Assembly: GCF_000292525.1 (NCBI RefSeq)
Contig: NZ_AEYF01000045.1
Location: 806,001 to 870,000 of the forward strand
Direction of reading: 5' to 3'
DNA length: 64,000 nt
Source of the DNA: Rhizobium sp. CCGE 510
GTDB taxonomy: Bacteria > Pseudomonadota > Alphaproteobacteria > Rhizobiales > Rhizobiaceae
Under the pieces are notes generated by a model. The model was not told the origin of the DNA and made no database searches. It saw only the letters and a program-made list of their open reading frames with translations. This document shows positions 17,201-27,353 of the stretch, piece by piece (position 1 is the first letter of the stretch; each line of letters begins with the position of its first letter). The translations under genes and the position numbers were made by a program.

Positions 17201-18118
17201 ATGACCAAATTCAAGGGTGTCGTCCCTCCCGTCGTAACGCCGCTCAATCCGGATCTGACCGTCGACTACCCTTCCTATACCAGGGTGCTCGAACATCTGA
17301 TCGATGCCGGCTGCCACGGCGTGTTCGTGCTGGGGTCGACGAGCGAAGTCATCTTCCATGACGAAAAGACCAGACGCGAAATCATCGAGCATTCGGCCAA
17401 GGTGGTGAATGGCCGCGTGCCGCTGATCGTCGGCGTCATCGATCCGACCACCGATCGGGTGGTGGCCCATTCGAAGGTCGCAAAGGCCGCCGGCGCCGAC
17501 GCCGTGGTGGTCACGGCGCCATTCTATACGGTCACCAGCCAGTCCGAGATCCTCGACCACTTCCGTTATGTCAGAGATGCGGTCGACATCCCGCTGATCG
17601 CCTACGACATTCCCGTCTGCGTTCACGTCAAGCTGCAGCGCCAGACCGTGGTCACGCTGGCCAGGGAAGGCGCCATCATCGGCCTCAAGGATTCCAGCGG
17701 CGACGACGGTAATTTCCGTTATGCGCTCCTCGACCTTGCCGAGCACAAGGACGTTTTCCTGATGACCGGCTCCGAGATCGTCGTCGACACCGCCCTGCTG
17801 ATGGGCGCCCACGGCGTCGTTCCCGGCATCGCCAATGTCGATCCGCACGGCTATGTCAGGCTCTGGGATGCCGCCCAGCGCGGCGACTGGGCCGCCGCCA
17901 GGAAGGAGCAGGAACGGCTCTGCCGCCTGTTCGAAATCGTCTGGGTCGCACAGGGCCGTGTCAGCGGCGGCGCAGCGGGCATCGGCGCCTTCAAGGCCGC
18001 CATGCAGAGCCTCGGCATCATCGACAGCGCCGTCATGCCGCGGCCGCGCGCCTCCCTCAACGATGCCGAAACCGCACGGATCGACGAGATCCTGCGCGCA
18101 ACCGGCCTGCTGAACTGA
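17201..18118 (+). CDS. DHDPS/N-acetylneuraminate lyase family aldolase (first copy)
   Basis: This 305-residue class I aldolase of the DapA/NanA family is a TIM barrel. It starts FKGVVPPVVTPLNPD and has the GSTSE phosphate/carboxylate loop. The active-site tyrosine lies in DIPLIAYDIP, and the Schiff-base lysine in GLKDSSGD lies near residue 162. These enzymes condense or cleave pyruvate-containing substrates. Its place between permease and ATPase genes suggests cleavage of the imported substrate rather than lysine synthesis. The specific substrate cannot be read from sequence. Confidence 0.85.
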   Translation: MTKFKGVVPPVVTPLNPDLTVDYPSYTRVLEHLIDAGCHGVFVLGSTSEVIFHDEKTRREIIEHSAKVVNGRVPLIVGVIDPTTDRVVAHSKVAKAAGADAVVVTAPFYTVTSQSEILDHFRYVRDAVDIPLIAYDIPVCVHVKLQRQTVVTLAREGAIIGLKDSSGDDGNFRYALLDLAEHKDVFLMTGSEIVVDTALLMGAHGVVPGIANVDPHGYVRLWDAAQRGDWAAARKEQERLCRLFEIVWVAQGRVSGGAAGIGAFKAAMQSLGIIDSAVMPRPRASLNDAETARIDEILRATGLLN

Positions 18119-18126
18119 GCCGGCCG

Positions 18127-19143
<1,017 letters not shown>

Positions 19144-20097
19144 ATGAGCGCGCCACTCCTCTCCGTCCGCGACCTTTCGAAACATTATACCTCCCGCGGC
19201 ACGCGGCTGAATATTCTTGAGGGCATCTCCTTCGATATTGGCAAGGGTGAAGTGGTGGGGCTTGTCGGTGAATCCGGCAGCGGAAAGACCACGATCGGGC
19301 GTTCCGTCCTCCGGCTCGTCGAACCTTCGTCAGGCAGCGTCCGCTTCGACGGGAATGAACTCACCGCACTTTCCGCCGCAGCGCTCAGGCGGCAACGGCG
19401 GCGCATGCAGTATATTTTCCAAGACCCCTTCGCCAGCCTGTCGCCGCGCATGACGATCGGCGAGATCCTGACCGAGGGCCTGAAGATCCAGGGGATCGGC
19501 ACCACCCGCGACAGGCTCGAACGGGCACAGTCGGCCTTGGCAGAGGTCGATCTACCCACTGAGGCGATCAATCGATACGCGCATGAATTTTCCGGTGGCC
19601 AGCGCCAGCGCATCGGCATCGCCCGGGCGTTGACCTTGCAGCCCGAATTCATCGTCGCCGACGAGCCGGTCTCGGCACTCGACGTATCGATCCAGGCGCA
19701 GGTGATCAACCTGCTGCGCGAGCTGCAGCAGCGGCTTGGCCTGACCATGCTGTTCATCTCGCATGATCTGGCCGTCGTCGAATATATCTGCGACAGGGTG
19801 ATCGTCCTCTATCTCGGCCGCATCATGGAAATCGCGCCGAGTGCCGATCTCTACGCGAGGCCGCAGCATCCCTATACGCGCGCGCTGCTCTCGGCGATTC
19901 CTTCACCCGATCCGGATGCCCGCCGTAACAGGCAGATCCTGAAGGGTGATATTCCAAGCCCGGCCAATCCGCCGAGCGGATGCGTTTTTCGCACGCGCTG
20001 TCCGAGCGCGCTCGAGGCCTGCGCCGGCACCGTTCCGCAATTGCGGGAAATCGCGCCCAGCCATTTCAAGGCCTGCATTCGCGACGACCTCGACTGA
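19144..20097 (+). CDS. Peptide-type ABC transporter ATPase (DppF family)
   Basis: This 317-residue second ATPase has Walker A GESGSGKTT, Q-loop FQDPFASLSPRM, signature FSGGQRQRIGIARAL, Walker B FIVADEPVSALDVS and H-loop FISHDLAVV. The C-terminal Opp/Dpp extension SGCVFRTRCPSALEAC is present. It is the normal partner of the preceding ATPase in importers of this family and completes the set of binding protein, two permeases and two ATPases. Confidence 0.9.
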   Translation: MSAPLLSVRDLSKHYTSRGTRLNILEGISFDIGKGEVVGLVGESGSGKTTIGRSVLRLVEPSSGSVRFDGNELTALSAAALRRQRRRMQYIFQDPFASLSPRMTIGEILTEGLKIQGIGTTRDRLERAQSALAEVDLPTEAINRYAHEFSGGQRQRIGIARALTLQPEFIVADEPVSALDVSIQAQVINLLRELQQRLGLTMLFISHDLAVVEYICDRVIVLYLGRIMEIAPSADLYARPQHPYTRALLSAIPSPDPDARRNRQILKGDIPSPANPPSGCVFRTRCPSALEACAGTVPQLREIAPSHFKACIRDDLD

Positions 20098-20121
20098 TCC
20101 GTCATCCACCGGGGAAAACAG

Positions 20122-21057
20122 ATGAACGCGAAGACGCCGCATTCTACCATCGGCGGAAACTGGGCGAGCCTGCTTCTGCCGATCGCAGCCGATGACAGCA
20201 TCGAATTCGACGAGCTCGGCGAGGAGATCGACACCCTCATCGATGCCGGCGTCGACGGCATCTATTCGAACGGCACCGCCGGCGAATTCCACAATCAGAC
20301 TGAGGAGGAATTCGACAGGATCCAGGCAATGCTGGCCGAACGCTGCAACGCCTCCTCCATGCCATTCGTGATCGGCGCCTGCCAGCCCGACCCGCTGATC
20401 ATGCTCAATCGCGTCCGCCGCGCCGCCGCGCTCGATCCCCGCGCCATTCAGGTCATATTGCCCGACTGGTGGCCGCTTACCGATGCCGAAGCGATTGGCT
20501 TCCTGAAACGAGCAGCCGAGGCTGCCGACGGAATTCCGCTCATCCTCTACAATCCGCCGCATGCAAAACGCGTGCTGGCACTAAAGGAACTCGGCGCGAT
20601 CTGTGCGGCAGTGCCTGAGGTGATCGGCATCAAGCTCGCCGATGGCGATGCCTCATGGTATGCCGAGGCACGCCGGCATTTGACCGGGCTTTCGCTCTTC
20701 GTCCCCGGCCATCATCTCGCAACCGGCACTAAGGAGGGCGTTGCGGCAGGCTCCTTTTCCAATGTGTCCTGTCTTAGCCCCCGCGGTGCTCAGATCTGGA
20801 CGGTGTCGATGCGAAACGGACTCGATGCCGCGCTCGATCTCGAAAGACGCATCTGCACGTTTATGGACGCCTATATCGTCCCGTTTCGGCAGGAGTTTGG
20901 CTATTCGAATGCCGCTCTCGACAAGCTTTTGAGCGCCATCGGCAATTGGGGACCCGTGGGTACCCGTCTGCGGTTTCCCTATCGCTCGATAGACATGGCG
21001 GAAGCGGTCAGGTTGCGACGCATCGCCCGCTCCGAACTCCCCGATCTTTTCCCCTGA
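20122..21057 (+). CDS. DHDPS-family aldolase (second, divergent copy)
   Basis: This 311-residue TIM-barrel protein is of the DapA family but clearly different from the copy at 17.2 kb. It keeps the YSNGTAGEF loop, the tyrosine of ILYNPP near residue 140, and the lysine of GIKLADGD near residue 170. In place of the usual TPFYY segment it has ILPDWWPLT, so the substrate pocket probably differs. It closes the GntR operon and runs towards the convergent IclR gene. Two aldolases in one import operon suggest consecutive or alternative steps on the imported compound. Confidence 0.82.
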   Translation: MNAKTPHSTIGGNWASLLLPIAADDSIEFDELGEEIDTLIDAGVDGIYSNGTAGEFHNQTEEEFDRIQAMLAERCNASSMPFVIGACQPDPLIMLNRVRRAAALDPRAIQVILPDWWPLTDAEAIGFLKRAAEAADGIPLILYNPPHAKRVLALKELGAICAAVPEVIGIKLADGDASWYAEARRHLTGLSLFVPGHHLATGTKEGVAAGSFSNVSCLSPRGAQIWTVSMRNGLDAALDLERRICTFMDAYIVPFRQEFGYSNAALDKLLSAIGNWGPVGTRLRFPYRSIDMAEAVRLRRIARSELPDLFP

Positions 21058-21104
21058 GTTTGCTTAAAGAAGGGGCTTTCCGATATGGCGCGGAACGAAA
21101 AGCT

Positions 21105-21869
21105 CTACCATCCCAGGCGGGCCGATATCTTGCTGGAGGCCTCCTTCAGCAGAACGATGAAGCGGTCGACATCGCTTTTTTGCGTGCGAAAGGCCGGGGC
21201 GCCGACATTCACCGCGGCGATCACCGATCCGTCGAATGCCAGAACCGGCACCGAGACGGAGACGAGTTGATCGCTGACTTCACCGTAACTCACACAAAAT
21301 CCCTGGCGGCGGATCTTATCCAATTCAGCAACCAGCTTGCCACGATCGGTGATCGTGCGCTTGGTCAGCCGCGGTAAAGTCTCGGGGATCATTTGCAGCT
21401 GCACCTGGGGGTGGAGATAGGCGAGAAGCACCTTGTACGAGCCGGCCGTGAGCGGCCGTCTTCGACCGATCATCGCCTGCACCCGCAAGTCGCGCATCGG
21501 TTCGAACTTTGCAATACACAGAGATTCGCCATTGTCGATGATCCTGAGCTGGGTCGTTTCGTTGGCCTTCTGGCCGACTTCTTCAAGAATAGGATTGGCT
21601 ATTCGCACCAGATCAACCTGTGTCGAGGCAGCGGTCCCGAGAATGATCGCAGTCGTCCCCAACCGGTAAGTGCCTGTATCGCTCTTCCGCACCAGGCCGC
21701 GCCGTTCCAGTGTGCGTAACATCCGCAAAATTCTTGGCTTGGTTTCCCCGAGGTTTTGCGCCACCTCGGTCAGTCTGATGTCCGGGTTTTTGGCGACATT
21801 CAGCAATACCTCGATGCAGACGTCAACAGATTGTACGATATCGCTTTTTGATGATTGTCTTTTGTCCAT
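21105..21869 (-). CDS. IclR-family transcriptional regulator
   Basis: This 254-residue regulator has an N-terminal winged helix (VQSVDVCIEVLLNVAKNPDIRLTEVAQNLGETKPRILRMLRTLERRGLV) and the C-terminal IclR effector domain ending IAAVNVGAPAFR. The ATG at 21869 is preferred because the HTH begins soon after it; upstream in-frame codons would add about 41 residues with no family similarity. It is transcribed away from the binding-protein gene at 22 kb and probably controls that importer, with a candidate operator at 21922-21936. Confidence 0.85.
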   Translation of the reverse strand: MDKRQSSKSDIVQSVDVCIEVLLNVAKNPDIRLTEVAQNLGETKPRILRMLRTLERRGLVRKSDTGTYRLGTTAIILGTAASTQVDLVRIANPILEEVGQKANETTQLRIIDNGESLCIAKFEPMRDLRVQAMIGRRRPLTAGSYKVLLAYLHPQVQLQMIPETLPRLTKRTITDRGKLVAELDKIRRQGFCVSYGEVSDQLVSVSVPVLAFDGSVIAAVNVGAPAFRTQKSDVDRFIVLLKEASSKISARLGW

Positions 21870-21921
21870 GGGACCAGAATTTTCTCCGCGACCAAGGCTG
21901 AAGGAGGGGCATAATTTTATA

Positions 21922-21936
21922 TTACGCCTATCGTAA
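21922..21936. promoter_or_regulatory. Candidate IclR operator
   Basis: TTACG, five bases, CGTAA: a perfect inverted repeat in the divergent gap. It sits 53 bp before the IclR start and just upstream of the promoter candidate for the binding-protein operon. Confidence 0.4.
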
Positions 21937-21952
21937 CGCGCTTGTTTTCCGT

Positions 21953-21981
21953 TTGACAGCCCCCTTGAGGCGCCCTTACCA
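21953..21981 (+). promoter_or_regulatory. Possible promoter of the second ABC importer operon
   Basis: TTGACA (21953-21958) is followed after 17 bases by TTACCA (21976-21981). It lies about 75 bases before the binding-protein gene. The -10 element is weak, as expected for a promoter that needs or excludes a regulator. Confidence 0.4.
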
Positions 21982-22053
21982 ATTTGTGTCAAGAGTGGAC
22001 GGGAACCTGCTCGTACCGACCAAGCAAGGTCGGCCCAAGAACGCTAAACAGGA

Positions 22054-23637
22054 ATGGAAGAAATGGCCGCAACAACATTGACGCGGGCAGCGATTGGGCT
22101 GCTTGGAACGATTGCTATTCCTGCAATGGTCGTGGCACAGGAAGCCCCGCTGACGATCGGGATGTCGACGACACCGACGACGCTGGATCCCCATGAAGAC
22201 AGTTCGGCGCCAAACAATGCGACCTCGCGCCATATCTGGGACAGCCTCATAAATCTCACCGGAACGTCGGCAAATGCGCCGGAACTCGCCACCGAATGGA
22301 AGGTCGTCGACCCGACCCACTGGGAATTCAAGCTGCGGAAGGGCGTGAAATTCCATGACGGCAGCGAGTTCAACGCCGATGACGTCATCGCTTCGCTTCT
22401 GCGTGCCCGCGACAAGCCCAGCCAGAGCTTTGCTTCCTACACCCGCAATATTGTCAATGTTACGGCCACGGATCCCTATACCATCGTCGTCGAGACGAAG
22501 GTTCCGGATCCGATCCTGCTGAATTCCGTCAGCCGAATTCGCATTATCAGCGCCGACTGCAAGGAGGCGCCGGTCCAAGATTTCGACAACGGCAAATGTG
22601 CAATCGGAACCGGGGCCTATTCCTTCGTCTCCTATTCGCCAGGCAGCAGCCTGACCTTGAAGCGCAATGACAGCTATTTCGCTGGCCCCCCGCACTGGTC
22701 GAACGTCACGCTCCGCTTCCTGCCCGATGACGGCGCCCGTCTGGCATCGCTTCTTTCCAACGAGATCGACATTGTCGAAACCCTTCCTGCCGATGGAATG
22801 GCACGCGTGGAAGCGAGCGATAATCTGCAAGTCATCAACGGCCTGTCTTCCCGCTTCGTTTATCTTGGCCTCGATGTCAGCCGCGATGTTTCGCCTTTCG
22901 TGAAGGCTGCGGATGGTTCCGATCTCGACAAGAACCCGCTCAAGGACGAACGGGTGCGTCGCGCAATGTTGATGTCGATCAACCGCCCGGCAATCGTCGA
23001 CCGCGTCATGCAGAAGAACGGCACGGTGGCCGATCAATTCGTCGCCCAAGGCTATGCGGGCTACTCCGAAAAAGTCGAGAAGGTGGGCTATGATCCTGCC
23101 GCCGCTAAGGCGCTTCTGGCCGAGGCCGGTTATCCCAATGGCTTCAGCCTGACCTTGCATGGTCCCTCTGGCCGCTACGTCAAGGATGCCGAAGTTCTGC
23201 AGGCGGTCGGCCAGATGTTCACGCGCATCGGCATCAAATCGAAGGTCGAGGTCCTGCCCTGGTCGATGTACTCGGAAGCCTATTCAAAGGGCACCTACAG
23301 CACCTATTTCGGCTCCTGGGGCGTGAACACCGGCGAAACCACCAATCCGACTGTTGCGCTCGTCGCGACGCGCGACGAGAAAAAGGGGACCGGCAGATAT
23401 AACGGCGGCGGCGTGTCCGATCCGAAGATCGACGAGGTACTGGCAAAGGCCAGTTCGACGCTCGATGAAGCCCAACGCGCGCCCCTGCTCGAGGCGCTGT
23501 CGACCGAAACCTTCAACAACCTCTGGCTCCTCCCGATGCATTACGAAAACGTCGTGCTGGGTGCAAAGAAGACCGTGTCCTACACCCCGCGCGGCGACAA
23601 ATATACGCTCGCTTACGACGTGAAGCCGGCGGACTAA
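22054..23637 (+). CDS. Peptide-type ABC transporter substrate-binding protein (second importer)
   Basis: This 527-residue family 5 binding protein has a Sec signal ending near AMVVAQ. Landmarks are TPTTLDPHEDSSAPN, WEFKLRKGVKFHDGSEFNADDVI near residue 95, GTGAYSFVSY, and RVRRAMLMSINRPAIVDRVM near residue 305. Another in-frame ATG at 22063 is an equally good start. The operon also encodes a hydrolase and a gamma-glutamyltransferase, which suggests a gamma-glutamyl or other modified peptide as ligand, possibly in the manner of the glutathione importer GsiB. Confidence 0.88.
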   Translation: MEEMAATTLTRAAIGLLGTIAIPAMVVAQEAPLTIGMSTTPTTLDPHEDSSAPNNATSRHIWDSLINLTGTSANAPELATEWKVVDPTHWEFKLRKGVKFHDGSEFNADDVIASLLRARDKPSQSFASYTRNIVNVTATDPYTIVVETKVPDPILLNSVSRIRIISADCKEAPVQDFDNGKCAIGTGAYSFVSYSPGSSLTLKRNDSYFAGPPHWSNVTLRFLPDDGARLASLLSNEIDIVETLPADGMARVEASDNLQVINGLSSRFVYLGLDVSRDVSPFVKAADGSDLDKNPLKDERVRRAMLMSINRPAIVDRVMQKNGTVADQFVAQGYAGYSEKVEKVGYDPAAAKALLAEAGYPNGFSLTLHGPSGRYVKDAEVLQAVGQMFTRIGIKSKVEVLPWSMYSEAYSKGTYSTYFGSWGVNTGETTNPTVALVATRDEKKGTGRYNGGGVSDPKIDEVLAKASSTLDEAQRAPLLEALSTETFNNLWLLPMHYENVVLGAKKTVSYTPRGDKYTLAYDVKPAD

Positions 23638-23638
23638 T

Positions 23639-23680
23639 GCATGTCGCCCAAAAGCGTGCAGCGGTTTTGGGCCAAATAAA
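23639..23680. repeat. RIME-like interspersed palindrome (degenerate copy)
   Basis: The sequence begins GCATGTCGCCCAAAAGCGTG and continues CAGCGGTTTTGGGCC. It closely matches the element at 26248-26292 and the RIME1 family of short intergenic repeats in rhizobia. It directly follows the binding-protein stop codon, and the closing GACATGC arm is missing. Confidence 0.6.
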
Positions 23681-23690
23681 GATTTGAAGT

Positions 23691-23719
23691 GCGTCGCATC
23701 GATCCATTCGATGCGACGC
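23691..23719. repeat. 12-bp hairpin between binding protein and hydrolase genes
   Basis: GCGTCGCATCGA (23691-23702), a 5-base loop and the exact complement (23708-23719) form a strong stem-loop. With the RIME-like sequence beside it, it could stabilise the upstream transcript or attenuate downstream expression, as often seen after binding-protein genes. Confidence 0.6.
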
Positions 23720-23784
23720 GGTTTAAGACAGCAGCATGGGGCCGCACCAGGGCCGTCCCTTTCTTCATCTCCCAGGAGACATTC

Positions 23785-24639
23785 ATGCAGGAACTTGGAA
23801 CGGGCGAAGCCGTCGCCCGGGCGAAGGCCATCTATGACTATGGCCAGACGGCCATCTTCGCCTCTCAGGCCGATCCCCGCCTGCATATGGTGCTTTATGT
23901 GCCACCGACGGCGGCAGATGGCCGCAAGCTCGACCTTCTGGTCGCGGTCCACGGCACCGGCCGTACGTCGGCCATCGACTTCCGCGACGGTTTTGCCGAA
24001 TTCGGGCTCTACAACGACTGCGCCATCCTTTGTCCGATCTTCCCGGTTGGCGTTCTCGGCGATGGCGCGCGTTCCGGCTACAAGTTCCTTGAGGAAGGCG
24101 ACATCCGCTACGATCGCGTCGTCCTTGCCATGGTCGCGGAGATGGCCGACAAATACCGCCAGGACTGGTCCAAATTCGCGATGTTCGGCTTCTCCGGTGG
24201 CGGCCATTTCGTGCACCGTTTCACCATTCTGCATCCGGAAAAGCTCTGGGCGGCATCGATCGGCGCACCTGGTTCCGTCACCCTTCTGGATCCGACGCGT
24301 GACTGGTGGGTCGGCATTCGGGATCTGGAGGCGCGCTTCGGCAAGGCCTTCCGGCCCGAAGATCTCGCCAAGGTGCCGGTGCACATGATCGTCGGCGACG
24401 CCGATCTGGAGACCTGGGAAATCACGCATAAGCCAGGTGGCAAATACTATATGGACGGCGCCAACGATGCCGGCAAAACGCGGCCCGAGCGGCTTGCCGC
24501 CCTGGCGAGCTCATTCCGCGAAGCGGGTGTCGATGTGACATTCGATCGTGTTCCGGGCGTCTCTCACGACCGGATGAAAGTTCTCGGTAACGTCAAGGCC
24601 TTCCTGGCGAGGGTGTTGAAAGATCGGCGCGCGAAATGA
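23785..24639 (+). CDS. Alpha/beta hydrolase
   Basis: This 284-residue protein has a clear alpha/beta-hydrolase plan: the oxyanion segment VAVHGTGRT, nucleophile elbow GFSGGGHF with Ser near residue 137, acid VGDADLE near 215, and base histidine in GVSHDRM near 262. No signal peptide is seen, so it is cytoplasmic. The start at 23785 follows an AGGAGAC site; an upstream ATG lacks one. It sits between the binding protein and the gamma-glutamyltransferase and overlaps the latter by four bases, so it probably hydrolyses an ester or amide in the imported compound. It resembles polyester depolymerase/esterase-type hydrolases only loosely. Confidence 0.75.
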   Translation: MQELGTGEAVARAKAIYDYGQTAIFASQADPRLHMVLYVPPTAADGRKLDLLVAVHGTGRTSAIDFRDGFAEFGLYNDCAILCPIFPVGVLGDGARSGYKFLEEGDIRYDRVVLAMVAEMADKYRQDWSKFAMFGFSGGGHFVHRFTILHPEKLWAASIGAPGSVTLLDPTRDWWVGIRDLEARFGKAFRPEDLAKVPVHMIVGDADLETWEITHKPGGKYYMDGANDAGKTRPERLAALASSFREAGVDVTFDRVPGVSHDRMKVLGNVKAFLARVLKDRRAK

Positions 24640-26246
24640 GAAATGCAACGATCGTGGCGCCTCAGCCGGAAGCTGTCGAAGCCGGCGCGGAAATTCTTGA
24701 GCGCGGCGGCAATGCCATCGACGCAGCACTCGCCTGTGCTTTCGTCCAGGGCGTGGTCGACCCGCAAATGGCCGGCATTGGCGGCTTCGGCTCCATGCAT
24801 GTCTATATGCCGAAAAAGGGCGTGCACGAGATTCTCGAATTTTATGCGCGCGCGCCGTTGAAGGCCGCGCCGGACATGTGGCTCGACAAAATCAAGCACC
24901 AGAGCCGCGACGGCTTCGGCTACGTGCTTGAAGGCAATATTTCCGATATCGGCTACCTTGCCGTCTGCACCCCCGGTTCGCTCAAGGGCTATGAGACCGC
25001 GCTGCGCGACTACGGCACCTTCGATTGGGCCGATCTCATCAAGCCGGCCATTCGCCTTGCCCGTAACGGTTTCATGATCCGAAACCACATGCACTGGTAC
25101 TGGGCCAAGGACCAGTCGAACGACGGTTTTGCCAACACGCTCGACAAGCTGCGCTTTTCTGAAACGGGCCGGAAAGTCTATTTCCACGACGACGGCACGC
25201 TCAAGAATGTCGGCGACCTGCTCGTCAACAAGGACATCGCAGAGACCCTCGAACGCATCGCGCGAAGCGGCGGCTCGGACATCTTCTATCACGGCGAACT
25301 GGCCGAACAGATCGCCGACGATTTCAAGGCAAATGGCGGCTTGATCGATCGGGAAGATCTGGCGCGCTACGAATTGTCGAAGGTCAAGCCCGTTTGGGGC
25401 GACTATCGCGACAACCGCATCGCCACCTCGCCTCCGCCAGGCTCGGGCTTCCCGATGCTGGAACTCCTGCATATCATGGAGCAGTTCGACGTCGGTTCGC
25501 TGCAGCATGGCAGCGCCGATCATGTCCGCATCCTGTTCGAAGCCATGAAGCGGATGACGATCGACAAGGACGCGTATATGGGCGATCCCGCCTATGTCGA
25601 CGTGCCCTATGAAAGGCTGCTGTCGAAAGAGCATGCGAAGGCGCACGCCGGCGCGATCAAGGCGGGTGAGATCGCCAGCGTCTCGCGGCTTGATGGGTCG
25701 CAGCGTGACACCACCCACATCTCGGTGATCGATAAGGACGGCAATGCCGTCGCGATGACCCACACCCTCGGCAGTCCCTCGGGCGCGATCACCGATGGCC
25801 TCGGCTTCATGTATAATGGCACGATGAGCCGCTTTAATCCGCTTCCGGGCAAACCCGGCTCCATCGCGCCCGGCAAGCGGCGTCCGAGCTCGGCGGCACC
25901 GACGATCGTCTTCAAGGGCGACGAGCCCAGCATCGTCATCGGAGCGCCGGGCGGCAGCTATATCGCCCCCGCCGTTGCGCAATGCCTGATGAACATGATC
26001 GATTTCGACATGTCCGTGCTCGAAGCCGTCTCGGCGCCGAGAATCGTAGGGGTGTCAAACACGATCGACATCTGCAATCGCATTCGACACTCTGTCGAAA
26101 ACGAGCTGCGGGCGCAGGGCTACCAGGTGGCGCGGTCGCCGCAGACATATGCGTTCGCCGCAGTCCACGCGATCAAGATTGACGGCGGCATCTCGAAAGG
26201 CGCAGCCGATCCGCAGCGCGACGGGATGGCGATTTCCGTCGCCTAA
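24636..26246 (+). CDS. Gamma-glutamyltransferase family Ntn-hydrolase, cytoplasmic
   Basis: This 536-residue protein of the GGT family begins ATIVAPQPEAVEAGAEILERGGNAIDAALAC. The autoprocessing threonine lies in the RDTTHISVIDKDGNAVAMTHTLG segment near residue 358. The small subunit follows, with GSPSGAI and a GGSYIAPAVAQ stretch. Classical GGTs are exported, but here the protein starts directly at the conserved core with no signal peptide, so it should act on compounds after import. ATGA coupling to the hydrolase and the importer genes downstream support a catabolic role on gamma-glutamyl compounds. Confidence 0.85.
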   Translation: MRNATIVAPQPEAVEAGAEILERGGNAIDAALACAFVQGVVDPQMAGIGGFGSMHVYMPKKGVHEILEFYARAPLKAAPDMWLDKIKHQSRDGFGYVLEGNISDIGYLAVCTPGSLKGYETALRDYGTFDWADLIKPAIRLARNGFMIRNHMHWYWAKDQSNDGFANTLDKLRFSETGRKVYFHDDGTLKNVGDLLVNKDIAETLERIARSGGSDIFYHGELAEQIADDFKANGGLIDREDLARYELSKVKPVWGDYRDNRIATSPPPGSGFPMLELLHIMEQFDVGSLQHGSADHVRILFEAMKRMTIDKDAYMGDPAYVDVPYERLLSKEHAKAHAGAIKAGEIASVSRLDGSQRDTTHISVIDKDGNAVAMTHTLGSPSGAITDGLGFMYNGTMSRFNPLPGKPGSIAPGKRRPSSAAPTIVFKGDEPSIVIGAPGGSYIAPAVAQCLMNMIDFDMSVLEAVSAPRIVGVSNTIDICNRIRHSVENELRAQGYQVARSPQTYAFAAVHAIKIDGGISKGAADPQRDGMAISVA

Positions 26247-26247
26247 A

Positions 26248-26292
26248 GCATGTCGCGCAAAAGTGCGCAGCGGTTTTGCGACAACGACATGC
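26248..26292. repeat. RIME-like interspersed palindrome
   Basis: The arms GCATGTCG and CGACATGC enclose GCGCAAAAGTGCGCAGCGG and a TTTTGCGACAA stretch, as in RIME1 elements of rhizobia. It follows the GGT stop codon by one base. Confidence 0.75.
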
Positions 26293-26320
26293 GTAAAACA
26301 AAGATGTCGATTCAAAGTGT

Positions 26321-26363
26321 TACAGCGTCCTTTGCGGCTCTCGAAAAGACGCGCGGCGCTGTA
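26321..26363. repeat. Interspersed palindrome with TACAGCG/CGCTGTA arms
   Basis: The arms TACAGCG (26321-26327) and CGCTGTA (26357-26363) enclose TCCTTTGCGG and AAGACGCGCGG. The same design occurs at 44142-44183 and is common between genes in rhizobial genomes. It ends just before the permease start. Confidence 0.6.
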
Positions 26364-26374
26364 GGAGAGGTTCA

Positions 26375-27349
26375 ATGGTCACATCCATTATCAGGCGGTT
26401 GATACAGGCGCTGTTCGTCATTGTCGCGATGACGATCATTGTCTTCATCGGCGTCAATGTGATCGGCAACCCGGTCGACATCCTCATCAACCCGGACGCC
26501 AATCAGGCGGAGCGGGCACTCGTCATCGCGCATTACGGTCTGGATCAGCCGCTGTGGAGACAGTATTTGCTGTTTCTGCAGGGGCTTCTGCACGGGGACT
26601 TCGGCAACAGCTTCGTTTATGGGCGGCCGGCGCTGGGTCTGATACTCGAACGTCTCCCGGCGACGCTCGAACTGGCGATCACGGCTCTCGGCATCGCGCT
26701 GCTGTTCGGCTTGCCGCTCGGGCTGTATGCAGGGCTTTACCCCAATCGGATCTCCTCCAAGCTCATCATGAGCGGCTCGATTCTGGGCTTCTCGCTTCCG
26801 ACCTTCTGGGTCGGTCTCATGCTGATCATGGTGTTTTCCGTCGAGCTCGGCTGGTTGCCGACGAATGGCCGCGGCCCGACGCAGGAGCTGCTTGGCGTAC
26901 AATGGTCGTTTCTGACCGGGGACGGCATCCGGCACCTTTTATTGCCGGCCTTCAACCTGGCTCTATTCAAGACGTCGCTCATTCTTCGGTTGACCCGCGC
27001 CGGCGTGCAGGAGGTCCTTCCTCAGGACTATGTGAAGTTTGCCCGCGCCAAGGGATTGCGAGAGCGGCGGATCATTTCCGTGCACGTTCTCAAGAACCTG
27101 ATGATCCCGGTGGTGACGATTATCGGGCTCGAGTTCGGCTCACTCATCGCCTTTTCGGTCGTCACCGAAAGCATCTTTGCGTGGCCGGGCATGGGCAAGC
27201 TCATCATCGACTCGATCAACCTTCTCGATCGCCCCGTCATCGTCGCCTACCTGATGATGATGGTGCTGCTCTTCGTCGCCCTCAATTTCATCATCGATAT
27301 CTGTTATACCCTTCTGGATCCGCGGGTCCGGCTGGAAGGAAAGGCTTGA
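26375..27349 (+). CDS. Peptide-type ABC transporter permease (DppB family, second importer)
   Basis: This 324-residue membrane protein has an N-terminal helix IIRRLIQALFVIVAMTIIVFIGVNVIG, HYGLDQPLWRQYLLFLQGLLHGDFGNSFVYG near residue 50, and the EAA loop FARAKGLRERRIISVHVLKNLMIP near residue 225. The DPRVRLEG end is typical of the family. It follows the palindromic elements after the GGT gene by 11 bases and is followed by its DppC partner after four bases. Confidence 0.88.
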   Translation: MVTSIIRRLIQALFVIVAMTIIVFIGVNVIGNPVDILINPDANQAERALVIAHYGLDQPLWRQYLLFLQGLLHGDFGNSFVYGRPALGLILERLPATLELAITALGIALLFGLPLGLYAGLYPNRISSKLIMSGSILGFSLPTFWVGLMLIMVFSVELGWLPTNGRGPTQELLGVQWSFLTGDGIRHLLLPAFNLALFKTSLILRLTRAGVQEVLPQDYVKFARAKGLRERRIISVHVLKNLMIPVVTIIGLEFGSLIAFSVVTESIFAWPGMGKLIIDSINLLDRPVIVAYLMMMVLLFVALNFIIDICYTLLDPRVRLEGKA

Positions 27350-27353
27350 CCCC

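Noticed and set aside
24564..25982. 472-codon minus-strand frame opposite the gamma-glutamyltransferase
   Set aside because: Antisense shadow of a well-supported gene; no recognisable domain or ribosome site.
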